The translations under genes and the position numbers were made by a program. Of a stretch of DNA of 64,000 nt, positions 1-8,369 are shown in pieces. How positions within the stretch are numbered: position 1 is the first letter of the stretch; every line of letters starts with the position of its first letter. The notes beneath the pieces were generated by a model. The model did no database searches, was not told the DNA's origin, and saw only the letters and a list, made by a program, of their open reading frames with translations. The DNA comes from Clostridium sp. AM58-1XD (lineage in GTDB: Bacteria; Bacillota; Clostridia; Lachnospirales; Lachnospiraceae): NCBI RefSeq assembly GCF_003464085.1, contig NZ_QSDR01000023.1, positions 1-64,000 of the forward strand. Reading direction: 5' to 3'.

Positions 1-116
1 ATTATAGTAGATATCTAGAATCTTTACGTTAAAAACCTGATAATTCAGGCTAAATTTTAAAGACCAGTGGAATTTAGTCCCGCACTGGAATTTACTTTTT
101 CAATTCAGCGGGCGGA

Positions 117-145
117 TTGTAAAGAAAAGGGAAATGTGGTACAAT
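117..145 (+). promoter_or_regulatory. Candidate sigma-A promoter upstream of mupG
   Basis: TTGTAA (-35) and TACAAT (-10) are separated by 17 bp. Transcription from here would run through the palindrome at 181-201 and on to mupG. It is distinct from the weaker, probably activator-dependent -10 box at 232-237. Assignment is by consensus only. Confidence 0.5.
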
Positions 146-180
146 GCCGCTATACGCATCGGATGTAGAAAGCAGTTTTC

Positions 181-237
181 TTTTCCTAGCTGTTAGGAAA
201 AAAGTTGCCCTCCATTTGTACCATAAACGGTTATAGT
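181..237 (+). promoter_or_regulatory. Palindromic operator plus -10 box before mupG
   Basis: A perfect inverted repeat, TTTTCCTA-N5-TAGGAAAA (181-201, centre 191), lies 41 bp before the first base of a -10-like TATAGT (232-237) that has no good -35. The same palindrome with almost the same spacing occurs before the PTS operon (3395-3413). The adjacent PRD/EIIA regulator gene is the obvious candidate protein, acting as a DNA-binding activator at about -53. Palindrome and spacing are seen directly; the protein that binds is inferred. Confidence 0.6.
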
Positions 238-291
238 AGACAGTAAGAAACTGTAAACGTAAAGAAATATAATTCAGGAGGGGAATTTATT

Positions 292-1389
292 ATGGCAAGA
301 CTTGGCATTTCAATTTATCCGGAGCAGTCAAAACTGGAAGAGGACATCGTTTATATCAAAAAGGCGGGCAGTTATGGATTCAAGAGAATCTTTACCTGCC
401 TTTTGAGCGCAGAGGGAAAAGCGAGGGAAGAAGTAACGGAAGAATTCCGGCTGCGTTCGGATGCGGCTCATGAATCGGGAATGGAGATCATAGCGGACGT
501 AAGCCCGGCCGTTTTTGAAAAAATGGGTATTTCTTATGAAGACCTGTCTGTTTTCCATGAGATGCACCTGGACGGAATCCGCCTGGACGAAGGATTTGAC
601 GGTATGAAAGAGAGCCTGATGACGTATAACCCTCAGGGGCTGAAGGTGGAGCTGAATGCCAGCACACAGCTGGTTTATGTAGAAAATGTCATGGATCATC
701 ATCCCGACAGGAGCAGGCTGATTACATGCCACAACTTCTATCCGCAGAAATACAGCGGAATCAGCCTCGCTCATTTTAACAAATGTAATGATAAAATGAA
801 GTCTCTCGGGCTCCCTGTTGCGGCATTCATATCCAGCGGCAATCCGTCTGCATACGGCCCATGGCCGGTAAATGAAGGATTGTGCACGCTGGAGATGCAT
901 CGCGGCCTTCCCGTCGATTTCCAGGCCCGCCACCTCTTTGCCACGGGCACTACAGACGACGTGATTATCGCAAATGCATATGCGTTTGATGAGGAACTGG
1001 CAGCATGTGCCGCTGTCAATCCGTCTATTCTGACATTCGGGATTGAGCTGGAAAAGGAATTGACGCCAACAGAGGCTGCAATACTGGATTATGAGCCGAA
1101 GCATGTGGTCAGAGGAGATATGAGCGAGTATATGGTCCGCTCAACATGGCCGAGAGTGACCTTTGCGGCGGAGTCCGTACCGGCTGCCAATACGAGGGAT
1201 CTGAAGCGGGGAGATGTGGTAATTCTGAACGACGGTTATTCCAAATATAAGGGCGAACTTCACATCGTTCTGAAGGAAATGCCGAATGACGGAAGGAAGA
1301 ATGTAATCGGCCATATCCCTGATTATGAGAAGGTACTGCTCAATTACATCGAACCTTGGAAAGTTTTTGCCTTTACCAGGATCAGATAA
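292..1389 (+). CDS. mupG: MupG-type (DUF871) 6-phospho-N-acetylmuramidase
   Basis: The 365-residue protein matches the MupG/DUF871 family in length and layout: an N-terminal TIM barrel opening with GISIYPEQS, and a smaller C-terminal domain. Characterised members hydrolyse MurNAc-6P-GlcNAc, the disaccharide delivered by a PTS during peptidoglycan recycling, in the cytoplasm. GGAGGGG precedes the ATG at good spacing. It heads a locus with a PRD regulator and a Lac/Cel-family PTS, which fits hydrolysis of a 6-phosphorylated disaccharide. No murQ-type etherase is in the window, so the exact substrate (MurNAc-GlcNAc or another phospho-disaccharide) stays open. Regulation probably runs through the upstream palindrome. 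Confidence 0.85.
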   Translation: MARLGISIYPEQSKLEEDIVYIKKAGSYGFKRIFTCLLSAEGKAREEVTEEFRLRSDAAHESGMEIIADVSPAVFEKMGISYEDLSVFHEMHLDGIRLDEGFDGMKESLMTYNPQGLKVELNASTQLVYVENVMDHHPDRSRLITCHNFYPQKYSGISLAHFNKCNDKMKSLGLPVAAFISSGNPSAYGPWPVNEGLCTLEMHRGLPVDFQARHLFATGTTDDVIIANAYAFDEELAACAAVNPSILTFGIELEKELTPTEAAILDYEPKHVVRGDMSEYMVRSTWPRVTFAAESVPAANTRDLKRGDVVILNDGYSKYKGELHIVLKEMPNDGRKNVIGHIPDYEKVLLNYIEPWKVFAFTRIR

Positions 1390-1473
1390 ATCCGGGGACG
1401 TAACTGTGCATGGCATCCCGTATTTCGGCCGCCGTGAACAGCTTATTCAATAAATGAAGTAAGGAGAATGGCT

Positions 1474-3393
1474 TTGCAGAACAAAAGACAGGAACAATTA
1501 CTCGCCATATTGGCGGCGAGACAGGATTTTATGACCAGCCGTCAGCTGGCAGGGCTCCTGCAGGTGTCCGACCGCACTATCCGGTCGGATGTGGACGCTA
1601 TTAATAAAAAAATGACGCCTCCGCCTATAGAATCGAATGTGCGACAGGGATACAGGATAAATCCGGAGGCCAGGATACAGCCGGAGGAAAAGGAGGCTGG
1701 GGGAGAGGACGATATTCCACAGACGCCGGGAGGCAGATGTATTTATATGATACAAAAGCTTCTGTTTGAGGTGAAGGAACTGAACCTGACCATGCTCCAG
1801 AGCCAGATTTACGTCAGTGGTTATTCCATTGACAACGATTTGAAGAGAATCCGGAAGATGCTGGAGCCATATTCCAATTTAAAGCTTGTCAGAAATAAGG
1901 AATGCATTTCCTTAAAGGGCGATGAGGCCAGCAAACGGAGGTTTTACCGTGATCTGCTGGTAGCGGAGGTGCAGGAAAATTTCCTGAATCTGAACATACT
2001 GGCCCATTTATACAGCAGTTTTGACCTGATCGAAGTGAAGGACATTTTTGTGGACGTTCTGGAGGAGTATGACTATTCCATCCATGAGTCCCTCTTTCCC
2101 ATGCTGATCCTACATGCGGGAACCAGTATCGAGAGGATGAACTGTGCCAATTATATCAACATGGACGACAAAAAACAGGGGCTGGAAGAGACCATAGAAT
2201 ACCAGATTTCCCAGACGTTTTTCGACCGCATATCGAAACGGCTTCACATCCAGGTCCGGGAAGGAGAAGTGGGCATGTTCGCCCTCGTCATCATGGGACG
2301 GAGAGCTTCCAACTACACCAGCGATTTCGTGAATTTCAATGGGAAATGGCTGAATACGAAGAAGCTGGTTATGGAAGCGCTGGAACAGGTATATGGGTTG
2401 TTCGGCCTGGATTTCAGACAGGACGGAGACCTGATCGCAGGGCTCAAGATGCATATTCACGGCCTGATTGACCGCGTAAAGAACGGCGTGAGCCTGGAAG
2501 ATATCTTTCAGGAAGAGATTAAGCGGAAATATCCCCTCGTATTTGAAATGGGGATTTACGTTGTGGAATTTCTGGAAAAACAGCTTTCCGTCAGAATTTC
2601 TGAAGTGGAAAGCGGTTTTATCGCCCTGCACCTGGGAGCGGCCAGTGAGCGGATGAACGCGGTGCGAAAGTACCGCGCTGTTATGATTCTGCCTCATAAC
2701 CAGTCGTTTTCAGGCATGTGTGAAAAAAAGATATCGGATATGTTCAGAGAGCGGATGGAAATTGTGGGTACGTTCAGCTATTTTGAAGAAGAGGCTGTCA
2801 TGGACCTGGATCCTGATCTCATCCTCTGTTCCTTTCCGATTGAACACCATCTGGATATGCCGACCGTGGATATCAAGCTGTTCGTGGATTCGGAGACGGA
2901 ATCCAATATCCTGCAGGCGATCAACCGGCTGGACAAGAAGAGTTTTCAGCTGGAATTTGCTTCCCATATCGGCAATCTGATCAGGAAGGAATACTATTAT
3001 GAAGAGCTGGACTGCGCTTCGCCACAGGAGGTGATCCACCGGCTCTGTTCGGACCTGGAACGTGGTGGGATTGTGGAACCGGAGTTTCAGCAGGTAGTGC
3101 TCAAGCGGGAAGAGATGTCCCCCACATCATTTATGAACGCGTTTGCAATCCCCCACGCATTCGGCGCTTTTGCCAGGAATTCCACGATTGCCGTAGCCCA
3201 GCTGAAGAACCCGATCAAATGGGGAGGATTTGACGTCCGTCTCGTCATGCTCTTTGCGATCAACGAAGGGGATCAGAGGATGATTAAGATTTTCTTTGAC
3301 TGGGTATCGAATATTATTGCGCGCCCGAATGAGCTGGCAGAACTCAGCACACCCTGTAGCTATGATGCGTTTATTGACAGGATCATGGGGTGA
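1474..3393 (+). CDS. PRD-containing PTS-regulated transcriptional activator (BglG/MtlR/LicR type)
   Basis: About 639 residues in the order of LicR/MtlR-type activators: an N-terminal HTH_11 domain (about 5-60, with QVSDRTIRSDVDAIN as recognition region), two PRD domains (about 180-290 and 300-405), a IIB-like domain (about 415-490) and a C-terminal EIIA domain whose phospho-acceptor His lies in AFAIPHAFGA. Such proteins bind DNA and are switched by PTS phosphorylation. AAGGAG ends one base before an in-frame ATG at 1468, so the TTG at 1474, seven bases on, is the better start. It sits between mupG and the PTS genes, and the palindromes at 181 and 3395 flank these units. That it activates both is inferred. 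Confidence 0.85.
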   Translation: MQNKRQEQLLAILAARQDFMTSRQLAGLLQVSDRTIRSDVDAINKKMTPPPIESNVRQGYRINPEARIQPEEKEAGGEDDIPQTPGGRCIYMIQKLLFEVKELNLTMLQSQIYVSGYSIDNDLKRIRKMLEPYSNLKLVRNKECISLKGDEASKRRFYRDLLVAEVQENFLNLNILAHLYSSFDLIEVKDIFVDVLEEYDYSIHESLFPMLILHAGTSIERMNCANYINMDDKKQGLEETIEYQISQTFFDRISKRLHIQVREGEVGMFALVIMGRRASNYTSDFVNFNGKWLNTKKLVMEALEQVYGLFGLDFRQDGDLIAGLKMHIHGLIDRVKNGVSLEDIFQEEIKRKYPLVFEMGIYVVEFLEKQLSVRISEVESGFIALHLGAASERMNAVRKYRAVMILPHNQSFSGMCEKKISDMFRERMEIVGTFSYFEEEAVMDLDPDLILCSFPIEHHLDMPTVDIKLFVDSETESNILQAINRLDKKSFQLEFASHIGNLIRKEYYYEELDCASPQEVIHRLCSDLERGGIVEPEFQQVVLKREEMSPTSFMNAFAIPHAFGAFARNSTIAVAQLKNPIKWGGFDVRLVMLFAINEGDQRMIKIFFDWVSNIIARPNELAELSTPCSYDAFIDRIMG

Positions 3394-3394
3394 A

Positions 3395-3451
3395 TTTCCT
3401 AGCAGTTAGGAAATCCCATTACGGAAAAAAACTGAATAACCGCCTTATAAT
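3395..3451 (+). promoter_or_regulatory. Second copy of the palindromic operator plus -10 box before the PTS operon
   Basis: TTTCCTA-N5-TAGGAAA (3395-3413, centre 3404) begins two bases after the regulator's stop codon. It lies 42 bp before the first base of TATAAT at 3446-3451, which lacks a recognisable -35. Sequence and geometry repeat the site before mupG, as expected for two promoters under one activator. Confidence 0.65.
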
Positions 3452-3529
3452 AAAGGCAACTTAATAAGAAATGCAGCAGCCGGCCGGCTTGTTGCATTTT
3501 CTCTTTCAAAAATTCAAGGAGGTAGCAAA

Positions 3530-3868
3530 ATGTCAGAAGAATTAGAGATGGCCTGCTTTCAGATTATTTCCAGCGTAGGAACTGCACGGTCCAGTTATAT
3601 CGAAGCCATCCACAAAGCGAAAGAAGGGGATTTCGAAGGTGCAAAAGCTTGTATAGAGGCAGGCCAGAAAGAATTTCTCACAGGCCATGAAGCTCATTTC
3701 GGGTTGATTCAGAAAGAGTCGGAGGGAGAGGCAGTCGGCGGATATCTGCTCCTGATCCATGCAGAGGACCAGCTGATGAGCGCTGAAAGCTTTAAAATTA
3801 TCGCTCAGGAAATGATTGAGAATTATAAAAGAATCGCAGAACTCGAAAAAAAATTGGAAAGAAATTAG
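3530..3868 (+). CDS. PTS lactose/cellobiose-family IIA component
   Basis: At 112 residues this has the usual length of Lac-family EIIA, a three-helix protein that passes phosphate from HPr to EIIB. The active-site His lies in LLIHAEDQLMSA, equivalent to the family's HAxDxLM motif. An ideal AAGGAGG site precedes the ATG. It is the first gene of the IIA-IIB-IIC set and ends 13 bases before the IIB start. Family assignment is secure; the sugar is not readable from this subunit. Confidence 0.92.
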   Translation: MSEELEMACFQIISSVGTARSSYIEAIHKAKEGDFEGAKACIEAGQKEFLTGHEAHFGLIQKESEGEAVGGYLLLIHAEDQLMSAESFKIIAQEMIENYKRIAELEKKLERN

Positions 3869-3881
3869 GGGGAGAAAGATT

Positions 3882-4202
3882 ATGAAAAGAGTATATTTAT
3901 TTTGCAGCGCAGGGATGTCCACAAGTATGCTGGCCAGCAAAATGCAGAAGGCAGCCAATGAGCACGGCCTTCCGATCGAAGTAGAGGCATTTCCGGACGG
4001 AAAGATCGGCCAGATCATCGATGAGCGTCATCCGGACGTCATCCTTCTCGGGCCGCAGGTCAAATTCCGCTTCAATGAAATCGCAGAGAAGTACGCAGAC
4101 ACAGGAATCCCGATTCAGGTGATCGATCAGGGCGACTACGGCATGATGAACGGCGAAAAAGTCTTAAAAACAGCCATTAAACTCATGAAAGCAGCGAAAT
4201 AA
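3882..4202 (+). CDS. PTS lactose/cellobiose-family IIB component
   Basis: A 106-residue protein starting MKRVYLFCSAGMSTSML. The Cys in the CSAGMSTS loop is the phospho-cysteine of Lac/Cel-family IIB, which transfers phosphate from IIA to the sugar inside IIC. The start was set at this ATG because GGGGGAG lies just upstream and the family begins with this beta strand; an in-frame ATG 66 bases earlier would add an unconserved tail overlapping the IIA gene. It is followed by a degenerate copy of the 64-bp intergenic repeat family. Confidence 0.92.
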   Translation: MKRVYLFCSAGMSTSMLASKMQKAANEHGLPIEVEAFPDGKIGQIIDERHPDVILLGPQVKFRFNEIAEKYADTGIPIQVIDQGDYGMMNGEKVLKTAIKLMKAAK

Positions 4203-4203
4203 A

Positions 4204-4266
4204 GAATAGTGACGCGTTTCCCGCCTGTTTTATGGAGCGAGGAACGGCCAACGGGCAAATAAAAAT
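4204..4266 (+). repeat. Degenerate copy of the 64-bp intergenic repeat family
   Basis: Directly after the IIB stop, AATAGTGACGCG runs into GCGTTTCCCG, TTTTATGGAGCGAGG and AAATAAAAAT. These blocks match, in the same order, the head and spacer of the direct repeats at 37654-37821; the middle of the unit (the GCTACGGCTTGACC part) is missing. It separates IIB from IIC. Similarity was seen by eye. Confidence 0.55.
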
Positions 4267-4282
4267 TATGGGGGAAAGTAAA

Positions 4283-5612
4283 ATGTTAAGTAAATTAGAA
4301 TCCGTATTAATGCCGCTTGCGGAAAAGATCGGTAAAAATAAATATCTGATAGCGATCAGAGACGGCTTCATGTTATCCATGCCGCTGCTGATCGTAGGTT
4401 CCTTTTTCCTGCTGATAGCAAACTTTCCAATACCGGGATGGACAGAGTTCTGGAGCCGCATTTTCGGCGAGAACTGGGCCGCTTATTTCTCAAAACCGAC
4501 GGACGCTACCTTCACCATCATGGCAATTCTGGCGGTGATCGGAATCGGCTATTATTTTTCAGAGCAGATGAACGTCGATAAGATATTCGGCGCGGCGATT
4601 TCACTTGTCTGCTGGTTCCTGATCATGCCTTATGAGATCATTGAAAACAACGCAAAAGTAACAGGAATTCCCCTTGGATGGGTAGGATCAAAAGGTATCT
4701 TCGTAGGATCATCTGCGCCTTCCTGTGCGTACATATCTACGCATGGGTGGACAAAAAGGGATGGGTAATCAAAATGCCGGAAGGAGTTCCTCCAACCGTA
4801 GAAAAATCCTTCGCAGCCCTGATTCCGGCAGGTGTGGCAGTTCTGATCTTCTTTGTTATCAACATTATTTTTGCCATGACGCCTTACGAAAACGCATTCA
4901 ATTTTATCTTTACCATCCTGCAGACACCGCTTTTAAAGCTGGGCAACACGCTGCCGGCCATGGTTGTTGCTTATATCTTCCTGCACCTGTTCTGGTTCTT
5001 TGGCGTGAACGGCGGTTCCGTTGTAGCAGCCGTGTTCAACCCGATCCTTCAGACGCTGTCGGCTGAGAATCTTCAGGCTTTTCAGGCAGGCGCTCCGCTT
5101 CCGAACATTATTTCCCAGCAGTTCCAGGATCTGTTCGCCACATTCGGAGGCTGCGGCTCCACCTTGTCCCTGCTGATCGCCATGCTTCTGTTCTGCCGTT
5201 CCAAACGAATCAAAGAGCTTGGCAAGCTGGCATTTATTCCAGGCATATTCGGTATCAATGAACCGATCGTATTCGGCCTTCCAATTGTGCTGAATCCGAT
5301 GATCCTGATCCCGTTCATGCTGGTTCCTACAATCAATATCGTAATTTCTTACATCTGTATGAGTATCGGTCTCGTTCCGCTGTGCAGCGGCGTAGCGATC
5401 CATGGACCATGCCGGTCGTACTGTCCGGATTCCTGGCAACGGGCTGGCAGGGCGCCGTACTTCAGCTTCTGCTGCTGATCCTCGGCGTTTTCATATATAT
5501 GCCTTTCATCAAAATGATGGATCGGCAGTATCTGACAGATGAAGCAAAAGCAATTGCAAAAGAAGATGACGACGATATTTCCCTTGACGACTTATCATTT
5601 GACGACCTGTAA
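4283..5612 (+). CDS. PTS lactose/cellobiose-family IIC permease (reads as frameshifted)
   Basis: Membrane channel subunit of the sugar PTS. Three successive frames carry one continuous EIIC: an N-terminal part beginning MLSKLESVLMPLAEKIGKNK, a central part holding the conserved GIFGINEPIVFGLPIVLNP loop, and a C-terminal part ending in an acidic tail. Frames change near 4708 (GTA GGA TC ATC, one A missing) and near 5400 (ATC CA TGG, one C missing). Restoring both bases gives about 443 residues, the normal length. Because both breaks are single lost bases with full conservation on each side, sequencing error is likelier than decay. GGGGGAAAG precedes the chosen ATG. Confidence 0.8.
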
Positions 5613-5638
5613 AAGGCGTCTGCACGGAGGTAGAAGTG

Positions 5639-6163
5639 ATGAAGATCATAATGATATTTGACCAGATCCAGTCTGGTCTTGGCACAAAGGATGACACCAT
5701 GGTTCCGCTGACAGGGAAAAAAGATCCTATTGGTCCGGCGGTCATGATGGAACCGTTTTTAAAGGAAGTGGGCGGTCATGTCATCGCCAGCCTGTGCTGC
5801 GGCAACGGCACCTATCTTGCCGATCCCGATGAGGTAAGCAGAAAATTCTGTGCCATGGTAAAGAAGCTGAATCCTGATGTGGTCATCTGCGGGCCTGCTT
5901 TCAATTATGCGGATTATGCCGCCATGTGCGCACGTGTTGCGGCAGATATTAACAGCACGACGGATGTGAAGGCATTTGCCGCCATGTCAGAGGAAAATGC
6001 GGATACGATCAGGGAATATAAAGACAAGGTCGCAATCGTGAAGACGCCGAAAAAAGGCGGACTCGGACTCAATGATGCGCTTAAAAACATGTGCAGCCTG
6101 GCAAAAGCACTCGCCGACGGCAGCAGCACGGAAGAACTGGAGCAGAAAGTCTGCTTTCGATAG
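5639..6163 (+). CDS. Solo N-terminal domain related to GrdB (glycine/sarcosine/betaine reductase component B)
   Basis: This 174-residue protein resembles the N-terminal half of GrdB and GrdB-related oxidoreductases: an opening KIIMIFDQIQSGLG strand-turn, then ASLCCGNGTYLADPDEV, then the VVICGPAFNYADYAAMC block, which parallels the family's ICGD and GPAFN...Y motifs. Full GrdB proteins are about 430 residues with a selenocysteine in the second half. Here the frame ends cleanly at TAG, and the next gene's GGAGG overlaps that stop, so it is a stand-alone domain rather than an obvious break. There is no UGA selenocysteine candidate. Its function next to sugar and amidase genes is unknown. ATG 5639 was preferred to GTG 5636 by spacing. 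Confidence 0.65.
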   Translation: MKIIMIFDQIQSGLGTKDDTMVPLTGKKDPIGPAVMMEPFLKEVGGHVIASLCCGNGTYLADPDEVSRKFCAMVKKLNPDVVICGPAFNYADYAAMCARVAADINSTTDVKAFAAMSEENADTIREYKDKVAIVKTPKKGGLGLNDALKNMCSLAKALADGSSTEELEQKVCFR

Positions 6164-6175
6164 GAGGAATTGCCG

Positions 6176-7131
6176 ATGTGGGGCATGATTGCAACATGGC
6201 GAATGGCTGTGGAAGGAATTACAAAAGGAGCGGAGCTTCTGGAACATGGGGGAAATGCCGGCGATGCTGTTGAGACGGCGATCCGGGAAGTTGAGGATTT
6301 TCCTTATTACAAATCAGTCGGTTACGGCGGGCTGCCAAATGAAGAGATGGAAGTAGAGCTGGATGCAGCTTATATGGACGGGGATACCCTGGACATCGGG
6401 GCCGTGGCGGCATTAAAAGATTTTGCAAACCCTGTTTCCATCGCAAGAAGCTGAGCCGTGAAAAGGTAAATAATCTGCTGGTGGCGGAAGGGGCAGAAAA
6501 ATTCGCCCACAAAGAGGGCTTTGAACGGAAAAATATGCTGACCGACCGCGCGAAGGCTCATTACCGGAAACGTGTAAAAGAAATTAAGGAACAGGAGTTG
6601 AAACCTTATTCTGGTCATGATACAGTAGGTATGGTATGCCTGGATCAGAGCGGAAAAATGACGGCAGCCACGTCTACAAGCGGGTTGTTTATGAAGAAAA
6701 AAGGGCGCGTCGGCGATTCTCCGATCTCAGGTTCCGGCTTTTATGCGGACAGTAAAAAGGGAGCAGCCAGCGCCACAGGCCTGGGTGAAGACCTGATGAA
6801 GGGCTGTATTTCATATGAAATCGTCCGTCTGATGGGCGAAGGCATGCATCCTCAGGAAGCGTGTGAGACGGCAGTTAACCGCCTGGATGCGGAATTGAAG
6901 GAGAGAAGAGGCACTGCAGGCGACCTGTCGCTGATCGCCATGAACAAAAAGGGCGAGTGGGGAGTGGCTACGAATATAGAAGGTTTTTCCTTCGCCGTCG
7001 TCACAGAAGACAGGAAACCGACCGTCTATCTCGTAACAAGAGGCGAAGACGGGCACTGCATCTTTGAAGAAGCATCCCAGGAGTGGATGGAGAATTACAT
7101 GAAGACGCGTATGGCTCCGATCGAAGAATGA
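6176..7131 (+). CDS. N4-(beta-N-acetylglucosaminyl)-L-asparaginase (frameshifted by one base)
   Basis: An Ntn-hydrolase of the glycosylasparaginase family, which cleaves the amide between GlcNAc and Asn in glycopeptide remnants. The nucleophile Thr is in SGHDTVGMVCLD, where the precursor self-cleaves before Thr; upstream EHGGNAGDAVETAI and SVGYGGLPNEEMEVELDA are typical alpha-subunit motifs. The frame breaks near 6448: GCA AGA AG CTG should read GCA AGA AAG CTG, one A short. Restoring it gives 318 residues, a normal length. A GGAGG site overlaps the stop of the previous gene. Paired with MupG and an M20 dipeptidase, it suggests use of amino-sugar-linked peptides. Confidence 0.83.
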
Positions 7132-8264
7132 GGTACGGTATGCCGGAAAATTTAGAGGATATAATTTTAAAAAAGGCCGGAGAATTGAAACGTCCCATGA
7201 TTGAAAGCATCAAAGCGCTTGTGCAGATTGACAGCACAAAAACAGAGAAAGAACCGGATGCACCATTCGGACAGGGAGTGAAGAAAGCGCTGTTAAAGGC
7301 GCTTTCTATCAGTGAAGAGCTGGGATTTACCACAGTCAATCTGGATAATTACATCGGCTATGCACAGTATGGCGAAGGCGATGATTACATCTGCGCTATC
7401 GGCCATGTAGACGTGGTGCCGGCAGGGCAGGGATGGAAGCAGCCGCCCTTTGACGGATATGAAGAAGACGGCGTCCTGTACGGCCGCGGAGTCCTGGACA
7501 ATAAGGGGCCGGTTATGGCCTGCCTTTATGGACTGGCGGCGCTGAAGGAGCTTGGAATTCAGCTGAACAGGCCGGTGAGAATTATCTTCGGATGTGATGA
7601 AGAATCGGGCTTTCAGGATTTGACCTACTATCTTAAGAAGGAAAAGCCGCCTGTATACGGTTTTACGCCGGACTGTAAATATCCGGTCGTATACAGTGAA
7701 CGTGGCAGAGCCGTCATTCATGTGGTGGGAGAGAAAGAACGCCTGGCACCGTTTTTCGAGTTTGTCAATATGTATTTTATCGGTGCGAAGAATAACGGGG
7801 ACAGGCTGGGAATCGATTACTTCCATCCGGAATACGGCACCATGGAGATGAGAGGATATAAGCTGGCTGAGGAAGAAGGCCGCGTGGTGTTTGAAGTGGT
7901 ATTCAGCTATCCGGCTGGTATCACGGCAAAGGAAATTTTGAAGAAAATAAGTGTGCCGGCTGAGAAGCATGGGCTGAAAACGGAGCTGGTTCTCAATTAC
8001 GATCCTGTTGTGTTTGAGAAGGACAGCCCCATGGTAAGAGCACTTCAGGACAGCTTCGAGGCCGTTGTCTCAATGGACGGTACGCCTGTCACCACGACGG
8101 GCGGAACGTATGCCAAGGCCATGCCGAATATCGTACCCTTCGGACCGAGTTTTCCGGGACAGAAGGGAATCGGACACAATCCAAACGAGTGGATGAGTGG
8201 GGACGATCTGGAGACGAATGGAAAGATATATGCGCTTGCGTTATATAAACTGGCGCAGCTTTAA
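7128..8264 (+). CDS. M20-family (PepV/Sapep-like) dipeptidase
   Basis: A zinc-dependent cytoplasmic M20 peptidase. Metal-site motifs are visible: IGHVDVVPAG, GRGVLDNKGP (bridging Asp) and FGCDEESGF (catalytic Glu pair), with a late His in GIGHNPNEWM. About 378 residues is somewhat shorter than PepV but normal for Sapep-like members. The ATG at 7128 overlaps the preceding TGA (ATGA), implying translational coupling; an alternative ATG at 7140 has GAGG upstream. It probably removes amino acids from dipeptides released with the amino sugar. Confidence 0.88.
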   Translation: MRYGMPENLEDIILKKAGELKRPMIESIKALVQIDSTKTEKEPDAPFGQGVKKALLKALSISEELGFTTVNLDNYIGYAQYGEGDDYICAIGHVDVVPAGQGWKQPPFDGYEEDGVLYGRGVLDNKGPVMACLYGLAALKELGIQLNRPVRIIFGCDEESGFQDLTYYLKKEKPPVYGFTPDCKYPVVYSERGRAVIHVVGEKERLAPFFEFVNMYFIGAKNNGDRLGIDYFHPEYGTMEMRGYKLAEEEGRVVFEVVFSYPAGITAKEILKKISVPAEKHGLKTELVLNYDPVVFEKDSPMVRALQDSFEAVVSMDGTPVTTTGGTYAKAMPNIVPFGPSFPGQKGIGHNPNEWMSGDDLETNGKIYALALYKLAQL

Positions 8265-8272
8265 AGGGATAT

Positions 8273-8304
8273 TTTCAGCGTCTGACGCGATATCGGGGCT
8301 GAAA
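8273..8304 (+). other. Intergenic stem-loop
   Basis: TTTCAGC (8273-8279) and GCTGAAA (8298-8304) form a 7-bp stem in the 105-bp gap between the dipeptidase and cutC. No U-tract follows, so it is more likely an mRNA processing or stability structure than a terminator. Role unknown. Confidence 0.3.
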
Positions 8305-8369
8305 GCCGCCAAGGTTTAAGAATTACGGCCGCCGCGAAATAATCGATTAAGAAAAGAGGAATGGAAATC

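Noticed and set aside
328..1104. Long minus-strand open frame inside mupG
   Set aside because: It has no ribosome site or recognisable domain and lies fully opposite a conserved gene.
1468..1470. ATG start for the PRD regulator
   Set aside because: It lies one base from AAGGAG; the TTG at 1474 has the normal seven-base spacing.
4690..4720. Programmed frameshift in the PTS IIC gene
   Set aside because: No slippery heptamer with a downstream structure was seen, and two breaks plus many similar ones elsewhere fit sequencing error better.
5639..6163. Selenocysteine readthrough of the GrdB-like gene
   Set aside because: The stop is TAG, not TGA, and the next gene's ribosome site overlaps it.
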